Under the pieces are notes generated by a model, which was not told where the DNA came from, did not search any database, and saw nothing but the letters and a program-made list of their open reading frames with translations. From contig JBPOEZ010000002.1 in assembly GCA_051252005.1 (NCBI GenBank), positions 310,001-374,000 on the forward strand: DNA of 64,000 nucleotides. The letters are read 5' to 3'. A program made the translations under genes and the position numbers. Origin of the DNA: JACOMS01 sp051252005. Lineage in GTDB: Bacteria > Pseudomonadota > Alphaproteobacteria > Caulobacterales > Maricaulaceae. Numbering within the stretch: position 1 is the stretch's first letter; each line of letters opens with the position of its first letter. This document shows positions 9,801 to 17,695 of the stretch, piece by piece.

Positions 9801-10681
9801 CATTTGCCGAGACTGTCAGCCTCGGCGCGCCGGGCGATATGGCCAATCCTGATGGACAGGTTTGGAATCTTCTGCCCTTCAATCCGCATGCGCTAACCAA
9901 AAATAATCACGAACCGTATAGGCGCGATCTTCGCCGCGCTATGGCCCTTGGCGGGGCGGTGCGTATTGATCATATTTTAGGTCACCTCAGAAGCTTCTGG
10001 ATACCCCAAACAGACGGCGAGCAAAGCGGTGAAAAAGGCGCGTATGTAAGTTACCCTTTTGATGGCCTCCTGCAAATGATCGCGGAAGAATCCCAAAATC
10101 AAAACTGCATCGTGTTTGGCGAAGACCTTGGCACTGTGCCTGATGATTTTCGGGAGCGCATGGCAAGCTACGATCTTATGGGCTGCAATATTGCCCTCAT
10201 TGAACGAGACAGTGACGGCGCGCTAATCCCGCGCGAGACGATCAGAGATTTATCCATAACAGGGTTTTCTAATCATGATTTCCCTACGCTAACCGGCTTC
10301 TGGAACGGTGAGGATTTCCGCTGGCGGGAAAGCCTCGGCATTGGCAATAACCCCGACGCACTACGCTGGGAGAAACAGCGCCGTGAGGAAGACAAAGCGC
10401 AGTTTTTAAAACTTTCCGGCGGCGGGTTAGACAATACCGAGACCATGACACCCGCATTAATGGCCCGGCTGCAAGCCTATCTGGCGGGTTCTGATGTCTT
10501 AGCCTTCGCCGTACAGCTAGACGATTTATTGCTAGAGCCCCTGCAGCCCAATGTACCCGGAACCACAGACGAGCAGCCTAATTGGCGGCGGCGCTCAAAA
10601 TTAAACCTGACTGAAATTTCCAAGAGCAGCGATATTGATATGATCTGCGGCGCAATCCAAGCCGCACGAAAGGACGTATAA
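6806..10681 (+). CDS. Fused glycogen debranching enzyme GlgX and 4-alpha-glucanotransferase MalQ
   Basis: A single 1291-residue frame carrying two complete enzymes. Residues ~1-670 are GlgX-like (CBM48, then GH13) with catalytic residues at about D347 (GFRFDLAPT), E383 (IAEPWDIG) and D455 (SAHDGFTL). Residues ~750-1291 are MalQ-like (GH77), with D1055 (VRIDHILGH), E1106 (FGEDLGTVPDDF) and D1158 (FSNHDFPTL). Residues ~670-750 form the junction or MalQ N-terminal domain. Both active sites look intact. Expected role: remove limit-dextrin branches left by GlgP and recycle the released malto-oligosaccharides by disproportionation. It starts inside the glgA stop and pgm follows one base after it. 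The two activities are usually separate genes. Confidence 0.93.
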   Translation: MPRAKTMTDGKPAPLGPDVQKGGINFALFSAHAVSVTLCLFSSDGKTETDRIALTAKTGDVWHGFVKDLKTGQLYGYRVDGPYAPHEGHRFNSNKLLIDPYAKNLFGDFVQHDALYGYDVHAPGKDLSFSTVDSAPYVPKSVAGNPAYKWEKGNRPKNEWTDTIIYEAHVKGFTKRMDAVPEAQRGTLTGLANPAAITHLKNLGVTAIELMPVQSFFSEPRLTEMGLTNYWGYNPVNYFAPHTPYLGPNGETAFQEAVKALHQAGIEVILDVVYNHTAESWELGPTLSYRGIDNASYYQLQDDRRFYVNHTGCGNTLNMAHPRVLELTIESLRYWADVMHVDGFRFDLAPTLARNPSDFDPNAPFFKALQVDPILSKTKLIAEPWDIGPSGYVLGQFPDDWTEWNDRFRDDVRSFWRGDAGAHQTLAGALLGSANIFDHDHRAATSSINLISAHDGFTLHDTVSYNDKHNHANREDNRDGHGHNLSDNMGAEGETDNPEIIAARHQRKKNMLATLLLSQGTPMVLAGDEFGHSKKGNNNAYCQDNDITWLDWENRDLELEQFTKDLIALRKAYPHFSQTVFLHGETAEQSFARNAEWLSPSGHVLQNHEWENPHLSCLGLALSLHGEDTLLVVINRGDACKFDLPASDMTCLISTSVETTDIGTIPAHSVSVFKNDGQYLPPERRQSALASLAGQAGIVDSYRDIGGTVHVTSDDTRGKLLAALVVDLNKRESFDAASKTPPVNSKVYGADKLRKQGGCWGLTAALYGLKSDRNWGVGDFEDLAVLAEIMAAKGADFIGINPVHALFPSAPALFAPYSPSSRRFLNVMCIAPDKMNDLPDSYRADTAALREPELVDYSAVYAAKMQAFESAFKAFSKLSKATKRQKAFGKFLKDNGEDLQNHALFDALFETLPESKKTSEGWKNFPAQFADPKSKACAKFSAKHKDRIQFYAYLQWTAHTQLESAQNRAKAAGMSVGIYLDFAVGIVSGGSDAWQNKAAFAETVSLGAPGDMANPDGQVWNLLPFNPHALTKNNHEPYRRDLRRAMALGGAVRIDHILGHLRSFWIPQTDGEQSGEKGAYVSYPFDGLLQMIAEESQNQNCIVFGEDLGTVPDDFRERMASYDLMGCNIALIERDSDGALIPRETIRDLSITGFSNHDFPTLTGFWNGEDFRWRESLGIGNNPDALRWEKQRREEDKAQFLKLSGGGLDNTETMTPALMARLQAYLAGSDVLAFAVQLDDLLLEPLQPNVPGTTDEQPNWRRRSKLNLTEISKSSDIDMICGAIQAARKDV

Positions 10682-10682
10682 A

Positions 10683-12308
10683 ATGACCATAATTTCTACC
10701 ACTCCCTTTGATGATCAAAAACCAGGGACATCAGGGCTTAGAAAAAAAGTCACTGTTTTTAAGCAAGACAATTATCTTGAGAACTTCGTCCAGTCGATTT
10801 TTGACGCCGTGCCTGAGCTTAAGGGCGGGCTTCTAGTCGTCGGCGGAGATGGGCGTTATTATAATGATACGGCCATTCAGACCATTCTGTCTATGGCCGC
10901 TGCGAACGGGATTGCCAAAGTGATTGTGGGTCAATCGGGTTTGCTCTCCACGCCAGCCGCGTCTTGCATCATTCGAAAATATGAAGCCGTTGGCGGCATC
11001 ATCCTCTCTGCTAGTCACAACCCCGGCGGGCCAGATGGTGATTTCGGAATTAAATTTAATGGCCAAAACGGCGGGCCAGCCGTCGAGTCCGTCACAGAGA
11101 AAATTTATGCGCTTAGCCGCAAAATAAAGTCTTATAAACTTGCACAGAACGATGACATTGATCTCGGCGCTATTGGCACAAGCACGCTCGGAGAGATGGA
11201 CGTAGAGATCATTGATAGCGTAAGCGATTATGCCGATTTAATGGAAACGCTGTTTGATTTTCCTAAAATCCGGTGCATGCTGACCTCCGGTTTCTCGCTC
11301 TGTTTTGATGCTATGCACGCCATCACCGGCCCCTATGCCAAAGAAATATTGGTCAAGCGGTTGGGCGCGCCAGAAGACAGTCTTATCAACGCCGTACCGC
11401 TACCCGATTTTGGCGGCGGACACCCTGACCCTAACCCCGTTTACGCCAAGGAATTATTTAGCAAAATGTTTGGTGATAATGCGCCTGATTTTGGCGCTTG
11501 TTCGGACGGCGACGGCGACCGCAATATTGTGCTTGGGAAAAGCACTTACGTCGCGCCGTCTGATAGCCTCGCCGTGATCACCGCCAACGCCCACCTTGCT
11601 CTTGGATATAAAAAAGGGATCACTGGTGTCGCACGCTCTATGCCGACAAGCCGCGCGGCAGACAGAGTTGCAGAAAAACGTGGCATGGAATGCTTTGAAA
11701 CGCCAACCGGATGGAAATTCTTTGGCAATCTCCTCGACGCAGGACGCATTACAATCTGCGGCGAAGAAAGCGCAGGCACGGGCTCCGATCATGTGCGCGA
11801 GAAAGACGGATTATGGGCGATCCTAATTTGGCTGAACATCATCGCCGTTACAGGGAAAAGCGTGCCTGAACTCTTGCAAAGCCATTGGCAGGAATTTGGC
11901 CGGAATTATTATTCCCGTCATGATTATGAAGGCGTCAATAAAGACAAAGCCGAGCAGGTCATGGAAACGCTCAATAAGAAACTTGATACTTTACCGGGCC
12001 AGACTTTTTCTGGCGAAACGATCAGCAAAGCCGATAGCTTTTCCTACGCAGACCCTGTGGACGGCTCTGTTTCGGATAATCAAGGACTGCGCGTCGAGTT
12101 TGATTGCGGTAGCCGCTTTGTCATGCGCCTCTCTGGCACAGGTACGGTCGGGGCAACGCTTCGCCTCTATCTTGAGAGCTACGTTCCCCCAAGCGGGACG
12201 CTGGATTTAGAGACACAAAGCGCGCTGAAGGACCTCGTCCTGATAGCCGACGAACTAACACAGCTTAAAACCACACTCGGCTGTGGCCAACCTTCCGTCA
12301 TGTCATAA
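10683..12308 (+). CDS. pgm: Alpha-D-glucose phosphate-specific phosphoglucomutase
   Basis: Interconverts glucose-1-phosphate and glucose-6-phosphate, linking the glycogen enzymes to central metabolism. Motifs of the eukaryote-like phosphoglucomutase family: LSASHNPGGPDGDFGIKFN with the phosphoserine, CSDGDGDRN for the metal, CGEESAGTGSDHVREKDG for the sugar, and a C-terminal phosphate loop around RLSGTGTVGATLR. 541 aa is the usual length. AGGAC precedes the ATG. Last gene of the operon; the terminator stem overlaps its final codons. Confidence 0.96.
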   Translation: MTIISTTPFDDQKPGTSGLRKKVTVFKQDNYLENFVQSIFDAVPELKGGLLVVGGDGRYYNDTAIQTILSMAAANGIAKVIVGQSGLLSTPAASCIIRKYEAVGGIILSASHNPGGPDGDFGIKFNGQNGGPAVESVTEKIYALSRKIKSYKLAQNDDIDLGAIGTSTLGEMDVEIIDSVSDYADLMETLFDFPKIRCMLTSGFSLCFDAMHAITGPYAKEILVKRLGAPEDSLINAVPLPDFGGGHPDPNPVYAKELFSKMFGDNAPDFGACSDGDGDRNIVLGKSTYVAPSDSLAVITANAHLALGYKKGITGVARSMPTSRAADRVAEKRGMECFETPTGWKFFGNLLDAGRITICGEESAGTGSDHVREKDGLWAILIWLNIIAVTGKSVPELLQSHWQEFGRNYYSRHDYEGVNKDKAEQVMETLNKKLDTLPGQTFSGETISKADSFSYADPVDGSVSDNQGLRVEFDCGSRFVMRLSGTGTVGATLRLYLESYVPPSGTLDLETQSALKDLVLIADELTQLKTTLGCGQPSVMS

Positions 12309-12331
12309 AGACGGAAGGTACGGCCTTTTTT
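12290..12331 (+). terminator. Rho-independent terminator of the glycogen operon
   Basis: A 10-bp perfect stem (ACCTTCCGTC at 12290-12299 with GACGGAAGGT at 12310-12319) is extended by GGCC pairs (12285-12288 with 12322-12325) and followed by six T. The left arm lies in the last codons of pgm and the loop holds its stop codon. On the minus strand there is no T-run after the stem, so it should act only on rightward transcription. Confidence 0.85.
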
Positions 12332-12343
12332 ATGAACGGACTA

Positions 12344-13609
12344 TTAGGCCGTCAAAGCCACCTCTACGCCTTTGCGGTAATGGCGTGCAGCGTCCAAGTA
12401 GAAGCCAATGCTAAGCACATTGAAAACGAGGATAATTGTCAAAGCTCTCTGGATTGAATACACGCCAAGTTCTGCTGAGTAGAAATCCGAAATCAATCCA
12501 AGTATGACAGGGCCAAGGCCGATCCCTAATAATGTCAAACATAAAAGCATAACGGCGGAGGCCATAGCGCGCATCCGCACTGGCACGAGCTCTTGCATAG
12601 CGGTGTAGGAAATCGACGCGTAAAGCAAACCAACAAGGCCCGGTACGGTGTAAACCCAATAGGCGGTTTGCTTATCCGGCGCATATAAGAACCAGACAAT
12701 AAACGGAAAGGCGATGAGGCCCGTTATTAAAATCGTCCAAGGCCGCCAGCGTAAATCTTTCTCTGAAAGCTTATCGCAAATGCCGCCAATCACGATGGCG
12801 CCGATACCGCCCAAACCGCCCATAAGAAGCCCCAGAGCAACGCCCAGTTCATTTATCGGGACTTCGTGAACACGGATGAGGTAAAGCGGTATTCCAGTCA
12901 AGAAGGCATTAGCCGACACGCAAACGAATACGCCGCCAAGCAATAGACTTACCATTGCCCTTTGTGACAGGAAGAATGCTAATGTCTCACTTAAACTTGG
13001 TGCATTCTCATCAACAACGCGGTTCTCTGACTGCCCGCGTTTTGGTTCGGCAACGGTCAAGACGAGGATCACGGCCATAATCAATCCCGGTACGCCAGCG
13101 ACAAAAAAGGCCATCCTCCAGCCATATTTAGCCGCAATAGCGCCGCCAAGAATAAAGCCTATTAAGATGCCCAAGCTAATACCAGTGGTGTAAATACCCA
13201 AGGCCAAGGCTCGCCGTTTTGGCGGGAAAACATCTGCAATCATAGCCGTCGCAGGCGGCGTTCCGCCGGCCTCGCCGATGCCAACGCCCATACGTGCCAA
13301 GGCGAGTTGCCAGAAATTATTAGCGAAACCGCTAAGCGCTGTCATTCCTGACCAAATCGTAAGCGCAATAGCGATGATATTTCTGCGATTACCGCGGTCT
13401 GCCCACGCCGCAAACGGTATGCCCAAAGTCGCGTAAAAGGCCGCAAACAAGAACCCTGTAAGAAGCCCTAGCTGGGTATCGCTCAAGCCAAACTCCTGTT
13501 TAATCGGCTCTGATAAAATGACCATGACCTGACGGTCGACATGATTAAGGGCATAGACGAGCGTCAAAACAACAAGAATATACCAACGGTTTGTAGACTT
13601 AATATTCAT
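12344..13609 (-). CDS. Spinster-like MFS transporter
   Basis: Major facilitator permease, inner membrane, about 12 hydrophobic helices. The first loop shows AWADRGNRRN, the conserved MFS cytoplasmic loop, after VYALNHVDRQVMVIL; GVGIGEAGGTPPA is typical of the spinster-type branch common in alphaproteobacterial catabolic clusters. 421 aa, full length. Its ATG overlaps the stop of the upstream hydrolase by four bases (ATGA). The substrate is unknown; the operon context (acyl-CoA ligase, hydrolases) suggests an organic acid or ester product. Confidence 0.9.
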   Translation of the reverse strand: MNIKSTNRWYILVVLTLVYALNHVDRQVMVILSEPIKQEFGLSDTQLGLLTGFLFAAFYATLGIPFAAWADRGNRRNIIAIALTIWSGMTALSGFANNFWQLALARMGVGIGEAGGTPPATAMIADVFPPKRRALALGIYTTGISLGILIGFILGGAIAAKYGWRMAFFVAGVPGLIMAVILVLTVAEPKRGQSENRVVDENAPSLSETLAFFLSQRAMVSLLLGGVFVCVSANAFLTGIPLYLIRVHEVPINELGVALGLLMGGLGGIGAIVIGGICDKLSEKDLRWRPWTILITGLIAFPFIVWFLYAPDKQTAYWVYTVPGLVGLLYASISYTAMQELVPVRMRAMASAVMLLCLTLLGIGLGPVILGLISDFYSAELGVYSIQRALTIILVFNVLSIGFYLDAARHYRKGVEVALTA

Positions 13610-14535
13610 TGATTTTCCAAACTAGCAAAAAACTCTCTGACATCGGACGCGACTTGCTCCGGCGTTTCTTCTTGTGGGACATGCCCTGCATTTTCATACA
13701 GTTTCAGTGTAGCATTTGGCATGGCGGCGGCAAATTTCTCTGCATGGGCGGCGGGGACCATGACGTCTTTATCGCCCCAAATGATCAGAGTGGGAACCTC
13801 AAGGCCTTGTAAATCCTTCGTTGGATCAGGAAGCGTGAAGCTTGCGGCGCGCGCCACAAAAGCGTCGCCATTTCCTGGCCAAACCATCATGGCGTGAACC
13901 GAATTTATCCGCGCTTCGCTGAGCTTTTCAGGATCCGCATAGAGCGCTCCGGTTGCCTGCTTAACGCCGGCCATCGGCGCTTTCGTAAGATAGAACTTCA
14001 CCATCATCGGGACTTCAACGGGCGTGTCGGTGACGCCGTTAATTGAAAATCCTCCGGGGGCGATAAGAACAAGTCCCGATACAGCCTCTGGCGACTTTGC
14101 CGCCAAGCGCCACGAGAGGAGACCGCCCAAAGAGTTGCCGATCAGGAGAGGCTTTTTAATATCCAGCGCCGTTACAAATTTCCCTAAAAACTCTACTGTC
14201 TCTTCATTAGTATAGCGGCTTTCGGGATCAGGGCCGGTCAGCCCATGACCAGGAAGGTCTAAAAGAATAACTCTATGGTCGTTTGATAACTCCGCAGCCA
14301 ACGAATCCCATGTCTCTAAGGACGAAGCGAAACCGTGAACCATGATAATGGCCGGAGCCCCGCGCGGGCCTTCGTCGCGGTATCTTATTTTTAGGCCGTC
14401 GATCTCAAGCTGTGCGTCTTGAGAAAGGAAATAGGCGCTAGTCGTTGCCGCCAAAGGTATGGCGGATTCATTCTGACCACACGCCGCCAAAAACAAAACG
14501 GCCAATGTCAAATATAGTCCTTGGAAAATCTTCAT
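13606..14535 (-). CDS. Alpha/beta hydrolase lipoprotein
   Basis: Serine hydrolase of the alpha/beta fold, likely an esterase. The N-terminus is a lipoprotein signal with the lipobox LAAC, so it should be membrane-anchored outside the cytoplasm. HGFASSLETW is the oxyanion-hole region, GNSLGG carries the nucleophile, WGDKDVMVP the Asp and NAGHVPQEE the His. 309 aa. Four-base overlaps with both neighbours place it in a translationally coupled operon between a cytoplasmic hydrolase and the MFS permease. Substrate unknown. Confidence 0.88.
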   Translation of the reverse strand: MKIFQGLYLTLAVLFLAACGQNESAIPLAATTSAYFLSQDAQLEIDGLKIRYRDEGPRGAPAIIMVHGFASSLETWDSLAAELSNDHRVILLDLPGHGLTGPDPESRYTNEETVEFLGKFVTALDIKKPLLIGNSLGGLLSWRLAAKSPEAVSGLVLIAPGGFSINGVTDTPVEVPMMVKFYLTKAPMAGVKQATGALYADPEKLSEARINSVHAMMVWPGNGDAFVARAASFTLPDPTKDLQGLEVPTLIIWGDKDVMVPAAHAEKFAAAMPNATLKLYENAGHVPQEETPEQVASDVREFFASLENQ

Positions 14536-15395
14536 GACAACGCCTCCAAAAATGCCCCAATAGCCAACACGCTTTCATCTTCATCGAGCATAGGGGCGTG
14601 TCCAGTGTTGGAAATTTCGCTTAGTATCGCATTGGGGTGCGCTGCAATCATTTTGTCTGCAGTCTCTTTTGAAAGAAGGTCTGAAAGCGCCCCTCTGACA
14701 ACCAATAATGGAATGCTAGTTAAAGACATAAATAAAGGCCACATATCAACAGGCGCGGCGACCGTGTCATCGTTCTTAAAGGGCTCAGAGATGGCAGGGT
14801 CGTAATTAAATTCAATCAATCCGGATGTTGCTTGAATACACGTCCGCTTAGCAAAGTTCATCCAGTCATCATCTTTATAATCAGGGAAAACATCAGGCCC
14901 CTGAGCCTTTAACGCATCCGCAGCGTGCTGCCATGTTTTAAATGGCCCTGCTCCGCCGACATAACCTTTAATGCGCTCCAAACCCGCGACATCAATTTCT
15001 GGCCCAATGTCGTTCATGATAGCGGCTTTGAATATACCGGGTTTCATCGACGCCATCATCATCGTCATAATGCCGCCCATTGAGGTCCCAACGGCGACAA
15101 TGTTTGATAATTTTAATTTGTCGATGAGCGCAAACATGTCTTCGCAATACATATCCGCACGGTAGTTTAAGCTATCAGGGTCATGTTGGGATTTACCGCG
15201 TCCGCGTTGATCCACAGTGATGACGCGAAACTTCGCACCAAAACGCAAAGCCAAATCATGAAAGTCTGCTGAATTGCGCGTAAGGCCATGCATGCACAGC
15301 AAGACCGGCTTATCCGACTCCGGTGCATAATCCCGCGCATAGAGCTTCAAGCCGTCTGGGCTATCATAATATATGTCTTGGTAAGTTTTAGTCAA
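14532..15395 (-). CDS. Alpha/beta hydrolase, cytoplasmic
   Basis: 287-aa alpha/beta-fold hydrolase without signal peptide. HGLTRNSADF precedes the catalytic core, GTSMGGIM holds the nucleophile serine, RGALSDLLS the likely Asp, and NTGHAPMLDE the His. It overlaps the acyl-CoA ligase by eight bases and the next hydrolase by four. With a periplasmic lipoprotein hydrolase in the same operon, ester hydrolysis in two compartments is possible, but the substrate cannot be read from sequence. Confidence 0.88.
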   Translation of the reverse strand: MTKTYQDIYYDSPDGLKLYARDYAPESDKPVLLCMHGLTRNSADFHDLALRFGAKFRVITVDQRGRGKSQHDPDSLNYRADMYCEDMFALIDKLKLSNIVAVGTSMGGIMTMMMASMKPGIFKAAIMNDIGPEIDVAGLERIKGYVGGAGPFKTWQHAADALKAQGPDVFPDYKDDDWMNFAKRTCIQATSGLIEFNYDPAISEPFKNDDTVAAPVDMWPLFMSLTSIPLLVVRGALSDLLSKETADKMIAAHPNAILSEISNTGHAPMLDEDESVLAIGAFLEALS

Positions 15396-16947
15396 AAACT
15401 CGGCCTTTATAAGTTTCCCGCAATTCGCGCTTTAGAATTTTCCCATTTGGATTACGTGGGATTTCATCAATGATTTCAACGCCTACAATACGCTGCTGCT
15501 TACCTAATTGATTATTACACCATGCCCGAAGTTCTTCTGCATTCAAAGATCCATTTTTAGGCGATACAACGGCCAAAGGCGTTTCGCCCCATTTATCACT
15601 CTTCACGCCGATCACCGCTACATCCCTCACATCTGCATGCTGCACAATGACGGCCTCAATATCCTGCGGGTATATATTTTGTCCACCGGAGAGGATCATG
15701 TCTTTCTTGCGGTCGACAATGTACAAATAGCCTTCATCATCTAAATAACCAATATCGCCAGTGCGAAGCCAATGCGTACCGTCCTCATCTTCCCACAGCG
15801 CGTCTGCTGTCGCATCGGGCCGATTAAAATATTCCGGCATCACAATACGACCACAAGAGACGATCTCCCCTGATTGTCCTGCCTCGCATTCCTTGTCTGC
15901 CTCGTCTAGAATTTTCAAATCTGTACCCAAGAGCGGGAGACCCACGGAGGCAAGTCGCCCCTTCGCATCTTCAGGGTCAAGCGTGGTGATGACGCCTTCC
16001 GTCAGCCCATACAGCTCAATTATTCCGCACTCGAAACGATCGAATAAAGCCGCTTTAACGGTTTCTCGCAGAGGAGACCCCGCGCTCATCATGCCGCGCA
16101 TTGAGCGGCCATCATAGTTTGAATGTTTTGCGTCCATCATACGTTCATACATGATCGGCACCATGGATAGATGCGTGACGCTTTGTTCATCAATCGTGTT
16201 CCACAAAGCCTGTGCGTCAAACTTTCCATTTATGATAACTGTCCCGCCCGCGAGCATTGTACATAACATACCAACCCAGGTGATATTTGAGTAAAGCCCA
16301 ATGGTGACAAGAAAACGAGACGCGCTATCGTAGCGTAGGGCAATGGCAAGATCATACGCCCAATCTCGCCGTCCTTGATGGGTGTGGACGATGCCTTTTG
16401 GTTGCCCCGTGGTGCCCGATGAATAGATAATGTTCAGATAATCATTATCCAAAAGCTTCACCTTTGGTCGCTCTTTGCACTGCCTGTTTCGCCATGCATC
16501 AAAGCTTTTCCAGCCGTCTCTTTTCTCGCCTGTACAAATTCGGTTCAGGTTCACCAAGTCAGGCAATCTATCCGCCATGGCTTCTAGCCTGCTGCAATAT
16601 TCTTCCGAGACAATTATCGCCTTTGCCTGGCTATCTATTACCATGTTTAATATGGCATCATCGCTGACGGTAACATTGAGGGGCGCAGACACGAAACCTC
16701 CCGCCATCGTTCCGAAAAGCACATCCATCATCTGGAGGCCATTGGCCATTAGGACAATAACGCAATCCCCTTTGTTTAAGCCCATATCCGCAAGGCCATT
16801 GCCGACTTGGTATGTTCGAGAACAAAAGTCTTTCCATGATATTGATTGCCCATCCGCGATGACCGCAATTTTATCCGAACGCCACTTTCCGTGCAGTTCG
16901 AAAATATCCGGCAGGAGTGGATTAGTAGGGTTAAAAACTTTAGACAT
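15388..16947 (-). CDS. AMP-forming acyl-CoA ligase
   Basis: Activates a carboxylic acid to its CoA thioester with ATP. ANL-superfamily motifs are all present: YSSGTTGQPKGIVHTHQG (P-loop), ELYGLTEGV, RTGDIGYLDDEGYLYIVDRK (hinge) and NPNGKILKREL with the catalytic lysine. The frame is open to 17070, but the first 41 residues have no family resemblance and would overlap tetR; I use the inner ATG (MSKVFNPT), giving 519 aa. First gene of a four-gene leftward operon, divergent from tetR. Confidence 0.9.
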   Translation of the reverse strand: MSKVFNPTNPLLPDIFELHGKWRSDKIAVIADGQSISWKDFCSRTYQVGNGLADMGLNKGDCVIVLMANGLQMMDVLFGTMAGGFVSAPLNVTVSDDAILNMVIDSQAKAIIVSEEYCSRLEAMADRLPDLVNLNRICTGEKRDGWKSFDAWRNRQCKERPKVKLLDNDYLNIIYSSGTTGQPKGIVHTHQGRRDWAYDLAIALRYDSASRFLVTIGLYSNITWVGMLCTMLAGGTVIINGKFDAQALWNTIDEQSVTHLSMVPIMYERMMDAKHSNYDGRSMRGMMSAGSPLRETVKAALFDRFECGIIELYGLTEGVITTLDPEDAKGRLASVGLPLLGTDLKILDEADKECEAGQSGEIVSCGRIVMPEYFNRPDATADALWEDEDGTHWLRTGDIGYLDDEGYLYIVDRKKDMILSGGQNIYPQDIEAVIVQHADVRDVAVIGVKSDKWGETPLAVVSPKNGSLNAEELRAWCNNQLGKQQRIVGVEIIDEIPRNPNGKILKRELRETYKGRVFD

Positions 16948-17026
16948 AAAATAACTCGTTACATTTGACGCGTGCAGAAACGCCGCGCATAACAGGCACG
17001 AAACCACGCCGAACTGGGGGAATATT

Positions 17027-17695
17027 TTGGCCCGTACTGCCTCTAAAACGACAGCTAAAAAATCGCGCAAAATTTTGATTTTGGATGCGGCTGAAACCCT
17101 TTTTGCTCAACGGGGATTTGACGCTGTCACTTTGCGTCAAATTACAAAAAGCGCGGGCGTCGATGTCGCCCTTGCTAATTATCATTTTGGACCAAAGAGA
17201 GACTTGTTTAACGCCGTTCTTGAAAGGCGCGCTGATGTTTTGAACTCGGCGAGACACACTGCGCTTGATGAGTGTCTGAGGTCGGCTGGGGATACCCCGC
17301 CCACCGTCGAAGCCATTATTGATGCCTACCTTCGCCCACTGGGAGAAATACATAATTCCGCAGATAAAGGGTGGAAGGATTATCTGGCCTTGATTGCATA
17401 CGTGAACAACTCTCACGAATTTGGCGGAGAATTTATGACGCAATTCTTTAACCCGCTCGTCAAACGCTTTATTTCCGCTCTGCGCCTGGCCATGCCGGAC
17501 GCCGATGAAAAAGCAATTTATTGGGGCTATCATTATCTCTCCGGCGCGTTGACATTGACCTTTGCGGACACAGGGCGACTAGATGCCCTTTCGGGGGGCA
17601 TGGTTTCGTCCTCAGATACAAAGTTAGGTTACGCGCATATGACCCAGTTCATTGCTGCTGGAATGAAAGCCATATGCGCGCAAGAAAAGACCTAG
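17027..17695 (+). CDS. TetR-family transcriptional regulator
   Basis: The N-terminal helix-turn-helix reads AAETLFAQRGFDAVTLRQ, then AGVDVALANYHFG, the canonical TetR recognition-helix region; the C-terminal ligand domain resembles those near fatty-acid and aromatic catabolism genes. 222 aa. The start is TTG with a G-run ribosome site about 6 bases upstream. Divergent from the acyl-CoA ligase operon, which it probably controls. Its stop overlaps the stop of the convergent TonB receptor gene by a few bases. Confidence 0.88.
   Translation: MARTASKTTAKKSRKILILDAAETLFAQRGFDAVTLRQITKSAGVDVALANYHFGPKRDLFNAVLERRADVLNSARHTALDECLRSAGDTPPTVEAIIDAYLRPLGEIHNSADKGWKDYLALIAYVNNSHEFGGEFMTQFFNPLVKRFISALRLAMPDADEKAIYWGYHYLSGALTLTFADTGRLDALSGGMVSSSDTKLGYAHMTQFIAAGMKAICAQEKT

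Noticed and set aside
17027..17070. N-terminal extension of the acyl-CoA ligase to 17070
   Set aside because: Would overlap tetR and add residues unlike the family.
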